64,000 nucleotides of DNA from an uncultured Tenacibaculum sp. (GCA_947497895.1 CANMIL010000001.1:124001-188000), one strand, 5' to 3'; shown: positions 43,251-54,400, numbered from the stretch's first letter. The notes: generated by a model not told the origin, from the letters alone. A program made the numbers and translations.

Positions 43251-43973
43251 ATGATAAATATAACAGATTTAGTAAAAGTATACAGAACGGAAGAGATTGA
43301 AACAACCGCTTTAAATAAGTTGTCTTTACAGGTTGAAAAAGGGGAGTTTGTCTCTATTATGGGAGCTTCAGGATGTGGTAAGTCGACCCTATTAAATATT
43401 ATTGGTTTGTTAGATGCTCCTAACGACGGAAGTTATTTGTTCGATGGTATAGAGGTTTCAAAATTTAACGAAAAGCAGAGAGCAGGTTTAAGAAAAGCGA
43501 ACATCGGATTTATATTTCAAAACTTTAATTTAATTGATGAATTAACGGTGTTTGAAAATGTTGAACTTCCATTGATTTACAACAAGGTTAAATCTTCTGA
43601 AAGAAAAAAACGTGTTGATGAAATTTTAGATAGAATGGGAATTGCCCATCGCGCAAAACACTTTCCATTACAATTATCAGGAGGACAACAACAACGTGTT
43701 GCAGTAGCAAGAGCTTTAGTCACAAATCCTAAAATTATTTTGGCCGATGAACCAACTGGTAATCTAGATAGCAAAAGTGGGAATGATGTTATGGAATTAC
43801 TTACAGAATTACATGCTAGCGGAGCCACTATTATTATGGTGACGCATTCTTCCTATGACGCGAACTTTTCATCACGTATAATTACTTTAAAAGACGGAGA
43901 AATTGTTTCTCAAAAAGTAAACGATCACAAAATTGATGTTCTAGTTCAAAGTCAGTCGACAGTGAACGAATAA
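43251..43973 (+). CDS. ABC transporter ATP-binding protein, LolD/MacB type
   Basis: About 240 residues. Walker A GASGCGKST, Q-loop FQNFNL, signature LSGGQQQRVAVARAL, Walker B IILADEPTGNLDS and the H-loop VTHS are all present, with the spacing of the LolD/FtsE/MacB class. It powers the FtsX-like permeases encoded next. The frame starts at a GTG at 43233; the ATG at 43251 (MINITDLVKVYRTEE) matches the family start. Confidence 0.93.
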   Translation: MINITDLVKVYRTEEIETTALNKLSLQVEKGEFVSIMGASGCGKSTLLNIIGLLDAPNDGSYLFDGIEVSKFNEKQRAGLRKANIGFIFQNFNLIDELTVFENVELPLIYNKVKSSERKKRVDEILDRMGIAHRAKHFPLQLSGGQQQRVAVARALVTNPKIILADEPTGNLDSKSGNDVMELLTELHASGATIIMVTHSSYDANFSSRIITLKDGEIVSQKVNDHKIDVLVQSQSTVNE

Positions 43974-44087
43974 TTCATATATCGACTAAAAGACGCAAAG
44001 AAAACTAATTGAAATACTATAAGAATAAAGCATTTTAAAATGCTGCATCACATACTTTTCATTAAAATAACTAAGAAATAATACCTC

Positions 44088-46505
44088 ATGATTCAAACAT
44101 GGTTTAAAATATTTTTCAGAAACCAACAAAAAAATTGGTTGAATGGAATCGTAAATATATCAGGACTTACTTTAGGGTTTTCGGCTTTATTGTTAGTTAT
44201 TCTTTATTTAAACGAAGAAAAAAGCTTTAATCAATGGAATCCTCATAAGGATATTACTTATAGAGTAAATATTAAGCAGGCGAAATCGGGTGAAGTTTGG
44301 TATACTGTAAATCCTGGGATGTATCTCACATATCCAAAAGAAATACCGGAAGTTAAAGAGGCCATTATGATCCGTCCTTTTTATAAAAGTAGGGTTGTTC
44401 AGTATAATGATGTTTCTGAGTTTAACGATAAAACAATTACTACAGAACCTCATTTCTTTGATTTTTTCCCGTTTGAAATTATTCAGGGCTCTGTCATTAA
44501 GTTTGCTGAAACTCGAAATAATATCGCATTATCGGAAAGCTATGCTGAGCGTATTTTTAAAGATGAAAAAGTAATAGGGAATTCAGTAAAAATCAATGGA
44601 ACAAGTTATTTTGTCGCCTGTGTTTATAAAATACCCAAAAACTCCCACTATGAGCCAGATATGCTTATGCAATTTGAAACTCCTTTTCAGGTTCACTGGG
44701 GAAATCACAATCACGAATTATTTTGTAAAATACCAGAAGGTTCTGATCTAGCTCAAGTAAAGAAAAAAATGGAGGATATCCTGGTTGATGTTTATCGAAG
44801 ATATGCTTTAGAAGAAGGTGTTACTATTGAAGAGTTTAATGAAAAGTTTGGGATTCCAACAATTTTGCTAGATAAACTAGATACTATTTATTTGCATCAT
44901 ACAGCTAAAAGGGCAGGACCAAGTGGAACTGGGAATTATCAGTTAATTATGATATTACTTGGATTATCGGTGTTGTTAATCGTTATTTCATGTGTTAATT
45001 TTATTAATTTATCGGTAGCCTCAGCTAATCAAAGAGCGAAAGAAGTTGGTGTAAAAAAGACCTTAGGTTTTACAAAGAATAGTTTATTGATTCAATACAT
45101 GTCGGAAATCGTTCTCCAAGGCTTAATTTCTTTCTTTTTTGCTTTAGTTATTGTTGAATTAGCACTTCCATTCTTTAATGAATTTATACAAACTGACATT
45201 TCAATTCTTCAGCCAAAATCAATATCTCTTTTATTTATTGTTGTTGTTACCACCTCTATATTAATTGGTTTAGCACCAGCGTTGTATTTATCTCGTTTTA
45301 AATCTGTAGAGGTATTAAAAGGGAATATTTCGAAGAGCAAAAAAGGAAATTTCGTTAGAAACTCTATGCTCGGAGTTCAGTTTTTAATTTCTGGTTTTTT
45401 CATTATCAGTATTTTAATCGTAAGCTCTCAGATAAACTATATGATGGAAAAGAGTTTAGGATTTGACAAAGATCAGGTACTTACATTAGATATATATAGA
45501 ATAGGAAATGAATACAATAAATATAAGCTAACGAAACAAGTATTGATTAAAAATCCAAATATTTCTGCTATTACAGCGAGCATGTTTCTGCCTGGTGAAG
45601 GTTTTGTAAATGGAACTTCATTACGACACCCTATTAACGAAAAACAGTTTAATTGTGCTTCTAATCCAGTGGATTATAATTACATCGACTTTGCAAAACT
45701 AAAAGTTTTAAAGGGCAGAAAATTCTCTAAGGAGATAGCATCAGATAGCATCAATAAAATCATTATTAATGAAACTGCGGCGAAGCAATTAGGTATTTAT
45801 GAAAATCCAATAGGTGAAAAGGTAAGGTTGGGTTGGCAAGATGATGAAGATCCTTCATTAGAAGTAATTGGAATGATTAATGATTATCATTTTGATGGAT
45901 TTGATGCTAAAATTAGTCCAATGTTCCTAGTATTGTGGGATAGTTTTAACGAAACCCAAGAATGGATTTCAGCAATTCAATTTAAAGTTAAACTGGAAGG
46001 TTTTGAAGAAACGATCAATGAAATTGAAGCGTTTTGGAAAACGAATATTGATGCAAAGTATCCATTTACCTATGAATTTTTGGATAAGAAGTTTGCTAAA
46101 ACTTATAAAAAGTATAGAAAAGAACAAACAATGTTCTTAATTCTTTCCATCATTGTAATAGCAATAGCTTTACTAGGATTATTCGCCTTGGCAACCTTAA
46201 CAATTCAACAACGATTAAAAGAAGTAGCTATAAGAAAAACTTTAGGTGCCTCGGTAAATAGTATTACTTTTCAATTAGTTAAAGTATTCCTTAAAATAAC
46301 ATTAATAGCATCAGCTTTATTAATCCCAGCCGCATATTACTTCATGCAAAGTTGGTTAGATAACTTCGTTTATCGAATTAATATGCCTTTATGGCCATAT
46401 TTAATTACTCCAATTATTCTGTTAATTCTTGTATTTGTAGTAGTGGGATTCAAAGCATTTAAAGCAACCAAAATAGATTTAATAAAGCATTTAAAATTCG
46501 AATAA
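44088..46505 (+). CDS. MacB/FtsX-type ABC transporter permease 1
   Basis: 805 residues. A duplicated FtsX architecture: the N-terminal anchor (MIQTWFKIFFRNQQKNWLNGIVN, split here from ISGLTLGFSALLLVI), a MacB-like periplasmic core domain, three central membrane segments, a second periplasmic core, and three C-terminal segments. FtsX signatures RAKEVGVKKTLGFTKNS and QQRLKEVAIRKTLGAS occur in both halves. Such proteins are mechanotransmission transporters rather than channels and move lipoproteins, peptides or drugs out of the periplasm with an adaptor. The next gene is a close paralogue. Confidence 0.88.
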   Translation: MIQTWFKIFFRNQQKNWLNGIVNISGLTLGFSALLLVILYLNEEKSFNQWNPHKDITYRVNIKQAKSGEVWYTVNPGMYLTYPKEIPEVKEAIMIRPFYKSRVVQYNDVSEFNDKTITTEPHFFDFFPFEIIQGSVIKFAETRNNIALSESYAERIFKDEKVIGNSVKINGTSYFVACVYKIPKNSHYEPDMLMQFETPFQVHWGNHNHELFCKIPEGSDLAQVKKKMEDILVDVYRRYALEEGVTIEEFNEKFGIPTILLDKLDTIYLHHTAKRAGPSGTGNYQLIMILLGLSVLLIVISCVNFINLSVASANQRAKEVGVKKTLGFTKNSLLIQYMSEIVLQGLISFFFALVIVELALPFFNEFIQTDISILQPKSISLLFIVVVTTSILIGLAPALYLSRFKSVEVLKGNISKSKKGNFVRNSMLGVQFLISGFFIISILIVSSQINYMMEKSLGFDKDQVLTLDIYRIGNEYNKYKLTKQVLIKNPNISAITASMFLPGEGFVNGTSLRHPINEKQFNCASNPVDYNYIDFAKLKVLKGRKFSKEIASDSINKIIINETAAKQLGIYENPIGEKVRLGWQDDEDPSLEVIGMINDYHFDGFDAKISPMFLVLWDSFNETQEWISAIQFKVKLEGFEETINEIEAFWKTNIDAKYPFTYEFLDKKFAKTYKKYRKEQTMFLILSIIVIAIALLGLFALATLTIQQRLKEVAIRKTLGASVNSITFQLVKVFLKITLIASALLIPAAYYFMQSWLDNFVYRINMPLWPYLITPIILLILVFVVVGFKAFKATKIDLIKHLKFE

Positions 46506-46507
46506 TT

Positions 46508-48928
46508 ATGTTCCAAACATGGTTTAAAATATTCTTTAGAAACCAAAAGAAAAATTGGTTAAATGGAATTGTAAATATATCAGGATTAACCTTAAGTTTA
46601 GGTGTACTGGTCCTAGTACTTCTTTACTTTAATGATGAAAAAACATATAATAAAGAAAATTCAGAAAGAGATCAAATATATCGTGTGGTTCATGATATGT
46701 CTCATGGAGATATCTGGGCTACAAGTACAACGATGGAGGGACCTGCCTATGAAAGTGATATACCAGAAGTAGTTGAAACTTACATGAGTAACTCTTGGTA
46801 TGGATCGAAACTAGTGGATACTGGTAAGAAAAAGCAGTACACGAATAAGGTAATGGAAGGCCAGGCAACTTTTTTTAGTTTTTTCCCTTTCAAAATTACC
46901 AAAGGTTCGGTATCTAAGTTTAAAGAAGCAAAGAATAATGTTGCTATATCGGAAAGTTTGGCAAAACAGTATTTCGGAACTACTTCGGCAATTGGAAAAA
47001 CCTTAAGTTTTGATGATAGAATATGCACCATTACTACCGTATTCAAAATTAAAGGGAAGCACTTTATGGAGCCCGATTTGGTAATTCAATTCAATGAATA
47101 TCCAGAAGGAAACTGGGGGAGCTATTCACACGGACTTTTGATTAAAACTACGAAAGGTAGTAATGCTAAAGATATTCAAGAGAAAATGAATCAAGTTTGG
47201 TATAAAAACCAAGTGTTACCTCAGTCAAAAGAGGATGGGGTAACTCCTAAAGAATGGGCAGAGAAATTTGGGACTAAAATTCTTTTGGAGAGTTTTGAAG
47301 ATATTCGATTAGAAGCGTATACAGAAGATGCGGGACCTGAAGGAAAAGGGAATTATCAACTTATTTTGATATTGCTTTCTTTGGGTGTGTTGCTTCTTAT
47401 TATTTCATGCGTAAATTTCATCAATCTTTCTATTGCTTCTGCTGAACAAAGAGCCAAAGAAGTAGGAGTAAAGAAAACATTAGGGATATCCAAATTCTCT
47501 TTAATTACACAATATACTGGGGAGATCTTATTACAAGGAACTATTGCTTTTGTTTTTGCTTTAATTTTGGTTGAATTAGTACTTCCTTCTTTCAACGACT
47601 TCATGAATAAGGACATTACTTTAATAAATGAAGTAGGTGTTATTTTCAACATATTTATTACAACAGTAATTTTATCATTGGTAATTGGATATATACCGGC
47701 ATTTAAACTTTCAAGATTCAAGTCTTCTGAAGTATTAAAAGGAAATATAACAAGAAGTAAAAGAGGTATTGTTATTAGAAACATCATGTTAGGGCTTCAA
47801 TTCTTGATTTCAGGATTTTTCTTAACAGCATCTATCATCATATATAAACAAGTGAACTATATGATGGAAAAAGATTTAGGTTTTTCTGGAGAACAAGTCC
47901 TATTGGTAAACATGAACGATAGTAGATCAGATCGCTATAACAAATATATGGTAGCTAAAAAAGAACTTGTTAAGCACCCAAATATTACTGATGTAACAAG
48001 TGATTTTTTTGTGCCAAATGGAGGGCGTTCAAATTCTACAAATACTAATTATCAGGACAAAGTAGTGAACTCAAATGGTAATGCAATTGACTTCAATTAT
48101 CTGGATATGGTTAAAATAGATATTGTAAAGGGAAGAGGTTTACAGGAGAAGTTCGCTTCAGATACTATTAGAAATATCCTTATCAATGAAACAATGGCTA
48201 AAGGATTGGGAATTTATAACGAGCCAATAGGTAAGGAAGTAGAAGTGGGATATCTATCTCCTGAAGATAATAACAAGTTTAAAGTAGTTGGAATGGTAAA
48301 AGATTATCATGTATTTGGACTTCAAAGAGAAATTCCTCCAACGTTTTTTTATCACTGGAATACTTTCGGTTGGATGAAGCAATATAACTTCCACAGCATT
48401 CAATTTAAGATCAGACCTGAAAACATACAGGAAACGATCAAATTCATTCAAAAATATTGGAGATTAAATATTGAGCAAGATTATCCATTTACCCATCAGT
48501 TTCTTGATAAGAATTTTCAAAAAACATTTGTAAAATACCAAAAGCAAAAAACGATATTGACTATTTTAACAGCAATTGTAATTTTAATTTCTCTCTTAGG
48601 GTTATTTGCTTTGGCAACACTAACTATACAACAACGTTTAAAAGAAGTAGCTATTCGTAAAACTTTAGGAGCTTCAGTTCAAGAAATTATGTTCCAATTG
48701 ATAAAAGTGTTTTTAAAAATAGCTATTTATGCTACAATCATTCTAATCCCTTTAAGTTTTTACTTTATGCAAAACTGGTTAGAAAACTTTGTATATCGTA
48801 TCGATATGCCGTTTTCTCCCTATGTAATTACACCGATAATACTAACACTTCTTGTTTTTATTGTTGTAGGCATAAAGGCTTATTTAGCTACTAAAGTAAA
48901 TCTAATCAAATACTTGAAATTTGAATAA
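46508..48928 (+). CDS. MacB/FtsX-type ABC transporter permease 2
   Basis: 806 residues, the same architecture as the preceding gene and nearly the same length, starting MFQTWFKIFFRNQKKN and ending LATKVNLIKYLKFE. Conserved blocks RAKEVGVKKTLGISK, YMMEKDLGFSGEQVLL and QQRLKEVAIRKTLGAS line up with the first copy, so the pair arose by tandem duplication. The periplasmic domains are more divergent than the membrane parts. Only two bases separate the genes. The pair may form a heterodimeric permease with the single ATPase. Confidence 0.88.
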   Translation: MFQTWFKIFFRNQKKNWLNGIVNISGLTLSLGVLVLVLLYFNDEKTYNKENSERDQIYRVVHDMSHGDIWATSTTMEGPAYESDIPEVVETYMSNSWYGSKLVDTGKKKQYTNKVMEGQATFFSFFPFKITKGSVSKFKEAKNNVAISESLAKQYFGTTSAIGKTLSFDDRICTITTVFKIKGKHFMEPDLVIQFNEYPEGNWGSYSHGLLIKTTKGSNAKDIQEKMNQVWYKNQVLPQSKEDGVTPKEWAEKFGTKILLESFEDIRLEAYTEDAGPEGKGNYQLILILLSLGVLLLIISCVNFINLSIASAEQRAKEVGVKKTLGISKFSLITQYTGEILLQGTIAFVFALILVELVLPSFNDFMNKDITLINEVGVIFNIFITTVILSLVIGYIPAFKLSRFKSSEVLKGNITRSKRGIVIRNIMLGLQFLISGFFLTASIIIYKQVNYMMEKDLGFSGEQVLLVNMNDSRSDRYNKYMVAKKELVKHPNITDVTSDFFVPNGGRSNSTNTNYQDKVVNSNGNAIDFNYLDMVKIDIVKGRGLQEKFASDTIRNILINETMAKGLGIYNEPIGKEVEVGYLSPEDNNKFKVVGMVKDYHVFGLQREIPPTFFYHWNTFGWMKQYNFHSIQFKIRPENIQETIKFIQKYWRLNIEQDYPFTHQFLDKNFQKTFVKYQKQKTILTILTAIVILISLLGLFALATLTIQQRLKEVAIRKTLGASVQEIMFQLIKVFLKIAIYATIILIPLSFYFMQNWLENFVYRIDMPFSPYVITPIILTLLVFIVVGIKAYLATKVNLIKYLKFE

Positions 48929-48997
48929 ATTAAATGGAAGTGTCACAAATAAAAAATGGAACAGTCTTTTTTATATCAATCATTAAAACCTAAATGT

Positions 48998-49744
48998 ATG
49001 AAGCTTAAATTTACCTCTGTTTTCGGACTATTATTCTTAATAAGTATGATGGTATCTGCTCAAGAAAGTATTAATCTGACAAATAATTTCGATAAGATTA
49101 TTGTGAGTCCACATATTGAAGCTGTTTTCAAACAAGGAAACACACCTAGTATTGTTATTGAAGATATAAGTGTGCCTAGAGATAAGTTTAAATATGAAGT
49201 TAAAAACGGAACACTTCAAGTGTACCTGGAAGGAGCAAAAACATACACAAAAAGTAAGAAGATATACCATGATGGTTATAAAAGAAAAGTTCCTTTATAT
49301 AAAAATAGGGTAGTAGTGGTAACCATTACCTATAGTGATGTTAGTGTGTTTTCAGTAAGAGGAGAAGAAAAGATATCCTTTGAAAGTCCTTTAAAACAAG
49401 ACGAATGTAAACTTCGCATTTATGGTGATTCTGAAGTAACCATTAATGAGGTAAATCTTGATCAATTGAATGTTACCATTTACGGAGAAAGTTACTTAAA
49501 TTTAAGAAAAGGAAATGTTAACAAGCAAAAGATAACAGCTTATGGAGCCAGTAAAGTAATGGCTTATGATGTTCCCTCCAAAGAAACAAAGGTTACGGCT
49601 TATGGAGATGGAACTTATCAAGTGAATGCTTCAGAAAGAGTAAAAGTAACTTCATATGGAGAAGCCAAAATTTTATATAAAGGAGAAGCTAGTTTGAGAA
49701 AAGGCATTGTTATAGGAGAGTCTACCATCAGTAAAGTAATGTAA
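48998..49744 (+). CDS. Secreted GIN-domain (DUF2807) protein
   Basis: About 248 residues with a signal peptide (MKLKFTSVFGLLFLISMMVSAQ). The rest is a right-handed beta-helix-like putative auto-transporter adhesin (GIN) domain: INLTNNFDKIIVSPHIEAVFKQG at the start, then repeats such as LRIYGDSEVTINE, VTIYGESYLNLRKG, ITAYGASKVMAYD and VTAYGDGTYQV. The frame starts at 48956, but the ATG at 48998 gives the signal peptide. It follows the permease genes by about 70 bp and may be the last gene of the operon. Function unknown. Confidence 0.75.
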   Translation: MKLKFTSVFGLLFLISMMVSAQESINLTNNFDKIIVSPHIEAVFKQGNTPSIVIEDISVPRDKFKYEVKNGTLQVYLEGAKTYTKSKKIYHDGYKRKVPLYKNRVVVVTITYSDVSVFSVRGEEKISFESPLKQDECKLRIYGDSEVTINEVNLDQLNVTIYGESYLNLRKGNVNKQKITAYGASKVMAYDVPSKETKVTAYGDGTYQVNASERVKVTSYGEAKILYKGEASLRKGIVIGESTISKVM

Positions 49745-49844
49745 ACTTAAGTATTGATAACTTTTTTAAAATTAGGATGATGTATATTATTTGTGATCAT
49801 CATGTTTTTTGTTGAAAAATTGAAACGAACTTAGAAAGTAATTT

Positions 49845-49922
49845 AAAATAGTATAGTTTTGTAAAGTGAGAAAAGTTTGGTATCTTTTTTGAATGACCAG
49901 ATGAACGAAACTATACTATTTT
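49845..49922 (+). promoter_or_regulatory. Promoter flanked by a long inverted repeat
   Basis: A TTG (49859-49861), 19 bases and TATCTTTT (49881-49888) form a good promoter for the next gene. A 17-base inverted repeat (AAAATAGTATAGTTTTG at 49845-49861, its complement with one mismatch at 49906-49922) brackets it. The left arm overlaps the -33 box and the right arm touches the ATG. Confidence 0.5.
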
Positions 49923-51110
49923 ATGAGAAAAACTGTGCTATTGATGGTGGTCTGTTTATGGATTTACGCATGTAGTAGTGTAAAATCTACACAAGAAGCT
50001 ATCAATAAAGGAAATTATGACGAAGCGATAAAGTTATCGGTTAAAAAATTGGTAAGTAATAAGTTTAAGGAGAAAAACGAACCTTATGTTGTTATGTTAC
50101 AGGATGCCTTTACTAAGGCAACTTCTAGAGATTTATCCAGAATTGATTTTTTAAAGAGGGATCGTAATCCTGAGAATTTAGAAGAAATATTTAATACTTA
50201 TAATGGTTTAAAGAGAAGACAAGCGAAGATTAAACCATTGTTACCATTAAAACTTGTTTCTACGGGAAGAAATGCGGTGTTCAAAATCAATAATTATGAT
50301 GACGATATTATTGCTGCAAAAAGCGATCTTTCTGAACATTTATATTTAAAAGCAAAGTCAGTTTTTGAGTCAAGAAATAAGCAAGATTATAGAGCTGCTT
50401 ACAAGGAGTTTGAGTACATTGATAGGATTAATCCTAACTATAAGGATGTAAGAAACTTAATGAATGAATGTCACCAAATTGGAACTGATTTTGTTTTTGT
50501 TTCTCTTGAAAACAAAACAGATAAAGTGATACCTACAAGATTGGAAGATGATTTATTAAATTTTGAAGCGTATCATTTAAATGATTTCTGGACTGTATAC
50601 CATAACCAAAAGCAGCCAAGATTAAAGTATGATTATACCTTAGAGTTGCTTTTTAGAGATATTATTATATCACCAGAACATGTTTATGAAAAAGAATTTG
50701 TAAAGGAGAGACAAATAAAAGATGGTTTTAAATATGCCGTTGATGCTAATGGTAATGTTAGAAAGGATAGCTTAGGAAATAAAATTAAAGTAGATAAATT
50801 TATTACTGCTCGATGTAATTTTTATCGATTTACTCAATCTAAATCTGTTCAAGTTGTAGGGCAGGTGAGGTATTTTGACAATGCTAGTGAACAGTTATTA
50901 GAGTCTTTTCCATTGCAGAGCGAGTTTATTTTTGAGCATACCTATGCTACTTCTGATGGTGACAGAAGGGCTCTTGAAGATAGCTTTATCAATTTGCTGA
51001 CATTAAGAGCAGTACCTTTTCCTAGTAATGAACAAATGATTTATGATGTAGGAAAGCATGTAAAACAAAAATTGAAATCGATAGTCTCCAGAAATAGGAT
51101 TCGAAATTAA
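49923..51110 (+). CDS. TPR-like lipoprotein
   Basis: 395 residues. A lipoprotein signal (MRKTVLLMVVCLWIYACSS) is followed by helical repeats (STQEAINKGNYDEAIKLSVKKL, then NKQDYRAAYKEFEYIDRINPNYKDV) of TPR type, and a beta-rich C-terminal half (KYDYTLELLFRDIIISPEHVYEKE). I recall similar conserved lipoproteins in Flavobacteriaceae without known function. It has its own promoter and terminator, so it is a single-gene unit. Confidence 0.7.
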   Translation: MRKTVLLMVVCLWIYACSSVKSTQEAINKGNYDEAIKLSVKKLVSNKFKEKNEPYVVMLQDAFTKATSRDLSRIDFLKRDRNPENLEEIFNTYNGLKRRQAKIKPLLPLKLVSTGRNAVFKINNYDDDIIAAKSDLSEHLYLKAKSVFESRNKQDYRAAYKEFEYIDRINPNYKDVRNLMNECHQIGTDFVFVSLENKTDKVIPTRLEDDLLNFEAYHLNDFWTVYHNQKQPRLKYDYTLELLFRDIIISPEHVYEKEFVKERQIKDGFKYAVDANGNVRKDSLGNKIKVDKFITARCNFYRFTQSKSVQVVGQVRYFDNASEQLLESFPLQSEFIFEHTYATSDGDRRALEDSFINLLTLRAVPFPSNEQMIYDVGKHVKQKLKSIVSRNRIRN

Positions 51111-51119
51111 GTAATATAG

Positions 51120-51152
51120 AATGGTAGTTAGAGCTTTAACTACCATTTTTTT
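51120..51152 (+). terminator. Terminator of the TPR-like lipoprotein gene
   Basis: AATGGTAGTTA pairs with TAACTACCATT across a five-base loop, then seven T. The 300 bp beyond it, up to the palindrome at 51333, show no gene. Confidence 0.85.
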
Positions 51153-51332
51153 ATGTTAGTTTTAAAATTTTATATCCGGAAGTATTGAGTCTTTAATACT
51201 TTTTACATGTTTAATGCTTGTACTGTACCTTGCTGTAAGTAATTTATTATTTTTCACAATATATTGATTATAAACAAAATACAAGAGGAAGTAAATAAAT
51301 CTAACACTTTAAAAATGAGTGTAAAAATAAAT

Positions 51333-51352
51333 AAGGCGCGAATTCGCGCCTT
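51333..51352. terminator. GC-rich perfect palindrome upstream of the purL stop
   Basis: AAGGCGCGAA and its exact complement TTCGCGCCTT meet without a loop, followed on both strands by A/T-rich sequence. It lies about 105 bp past the minus-strand purL stop and may act as its terminator. Confidence 0.5.
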
Positions 51353-51457
51353 ATTTGAAAATATTATTAATCTAAAACCCTTCTAAAATAGACTAATATT
51401 ATCAATCTACAAATATAGAGCTTTTTATATCAAATAACCTAATAATTTTTCATAAAA

Positions 51458-54400
51458 TTATTTTAAACTTTCGATCCACTTTCTAGCATTCACAAAAGCT
51501 TCTAACCATGGTGATACTTCGTCCTTTCTTCCATTTGGATAATTAGCCCAGTTCCATTGGAAAGTAGAACGCTCAATATGTGGCATTGTTACAAGGTGAC
51601 GTCCAGTTTTATCACACATCATTGCTGTGTTATAATCTGATCCGTTAGGATTGTTAGGATAACCTTCGTAACCATATTTTGCTACAATATTGTATTGATC
51701 TTCTGATTCTGGTAAATTAAACTTACCCTCTCCATGAGAAATCCATACTCCTAATTCTGTTCCTGCTAAACTTGATAACATTACAGAATTATTCTCTTGA
51801 ACCTTAACGGAAGTAAATGAACTTTCGTGCTTATTAGAATCGTTGTGAACCATTTTACCATGAACTTTATGCTCAGGGTTAATTAATTCCAACTCCATCC
51901 ATAACTGACATCCATTACAAATACCTACTGATAAAGTGTCTTCTCTTTCGAAGAACTTTTTAAGAGCAGCATTAGCCTTTTCATTGTATAAAAATGCACC
52001 GGCCCAACCCTTAGCAGAACCAAGAACATCTGAGTTAGAGAAACCACCAACAGCTCCAATAAATTGAATATCTTCTAAAGTTTCACGTCCAGAAATTAAA
52101 TCTGTCATATGAACATCTTTAACATCAAAACCAGCTAAATACATGGCATTAGCCATTTCTCTTTCTGAGTTCGATCCTTTTTCACGAATAATTGCAGCTT
52201 TCGGTCTGTTAGAAACATTTCCTACAATGTCTGTCAATTTCCCGGTGAAATTAGTAGGGAAAATATATTTTAATGGTTGATTCTTATAATTGTCGTAACG
52301 ATCTTTCGCTAAATCGTTAGCCGTTTGCTTACTATCTAATAAAAACGAAGTTTTGTACCAAGTATCTCTTAATTCAGAAACGGATAAAGCAAATACGTCG
52401 GCATTGTTTTTAATATTTAAACGATCTGACTCTGTTACTGAACCTATTTTAAAGAATTCGATTTCATTATCTGATAAAATAGCCTCAACAGAATTATCAG
52501 CAGCTTGGAAAACAATTCCTGAGTTTTCAGCAAACAATACTTTTATACTATCAGATTCACTTAAAGAAGTTAAATCAATATTAGCTCCAACATTTACATC
52601 TGCGAAACAAAGTTCTAATAGAGTAGTGATTAAACCTCCAGAAGCAACATCATGACCAGCAACTACTTTTTCATCTCTGATTAACTTTTGTAAAACATTA
52701 AACGTTGTTTTAAACTTGGCAGCATCTTTAATGGTAGGTGCATGATTTCCTATTTTATTAACAACTTGAGCAAATGAACTTCCTCCTAATTTAAATTCAT
52801 CTTGAGAAAGATTGATATAGTAAATATCTCCTTGATTAACTTTTAATACAGGTTCAACTACTTTAGTAATATCATTACAGTTTGCAGCTGCCGAAATCAC
52901 TACGGTACCTGGAGAAATAACTTCTTCATTAGGGTATTTTTGTTTCATTGATAAAGAATCTTTTCCTGTTGGAACGTTGATTCCTAAATCAATTGAAAAC
53001 TCAGATACGGCTTTTACAGCTTTATATAAACGTGCATCTTCACCTTCATTTCTACATGGCCACATCCAGTTAGCAGAAAGAGAAACTGATTGTAAACCAT
53101 CTTTCAAAGGAGCCCAAACAATATTTGTTAATGCTTCAGCAATAGAATTTTTACTTCCAGCTTCAGGATCAATTAATCCAGAAATAGGAGAGTGTCCGAT
53201 GGTAGTTGCTATTCCTTCTTTTCCTTTATAATCTAAGGCCATAACACCAACATTATTCAAAGGAATTTGAAGACTTCCAACACATTGTTGTTTTGCTACT
53301 TTTCCTCCAACACAACGGTCAACCTTATTTGTCAACCAATCCTTACATGCTACAGCTTCTAATTGAAGAACTTGAGATAAATATTCAGTAAAATTTTCAG
53401 TAGTATAGTTTAACTCAACATACTTTCTATCAACAGAATTATCTGTCATAATCGTTTTAGGAGAACTTCCGAACATGTCCTCCAATGCTAAATCCATTGG
53501 TTTATTACCATTAGTTTTAGACTCGAAAGTAAATCTATGATCACCAGTTACATCTCCTACAGTATACATTGGAGAACGTTCACGTTCTGCAATTTTATTC
53601 AAAGTATCGATATGTTGATCAGCAATAACTAATCCCATTCTTTCTTGAGACTCATTACCAATGATTTCTTTATTAGATAGGGTAGGATCACCAACAGGAA
53701 GTTGGTCTAAATCAATATTTCCACCTGTTTCTTCTACTAATTCTGATAAACAGTTTAGGTGTCCTCCAGCACCATGATCATGAATAGAAACGATAAAGTT
53801 TTCCTCGCTTTCTACCATTCCTCTTACAGCATTAGCAGCACGCTTTTGCATTTCTGGATTCGATCTTTGAACTGCATTTAATTCAATCCCTGTAGAAAAC
53901 TCACCAGTATCTGCTGAAGAAACCGCAGCTCCTCCCATACCAATTCGATAGTTTTCACCACCAAGAATTACTATTTTATCACCTTCTTTAGGTGTATCTT
54001 TTATCGCTTGATCCTTCTTACCATATCCAATACCACCTGCCTGCATAATTACTTTATCGAATCCAAGCTTTCTAGCATCTTCTTCATGCTCGAAAGTTAA
54101 TACAGATCCACAAATCAATGGCTGACCAAATTTGTTTCCAAAATCAGAGGCACCATTTGATGCTTTGATTAAGATATCCATTGGAGTTTGATATAACCAT
54201 TTACGCTCATCCATTGCTTGTTCCCATGGACGGCTTTCCTCTAAACGAGAGTAAGAAGTCATATATACAGCTGTACCAGCTAAAGGAATAGATCCTTTAC
54301 CACCAGCCAATCTATCTCTAATTTCTCCTCCTGACCCTGTTGCAGCACCGTTAAAAGGTTCTACAGTAGTAGGGAAGTTATGAGTTTCTGCTTTTAATGA

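Noticed and set aside
52353..53231. Plus-strand frames opposite purL
   Set aside because: Antisense shadows of a highly conserved enzyme gene.
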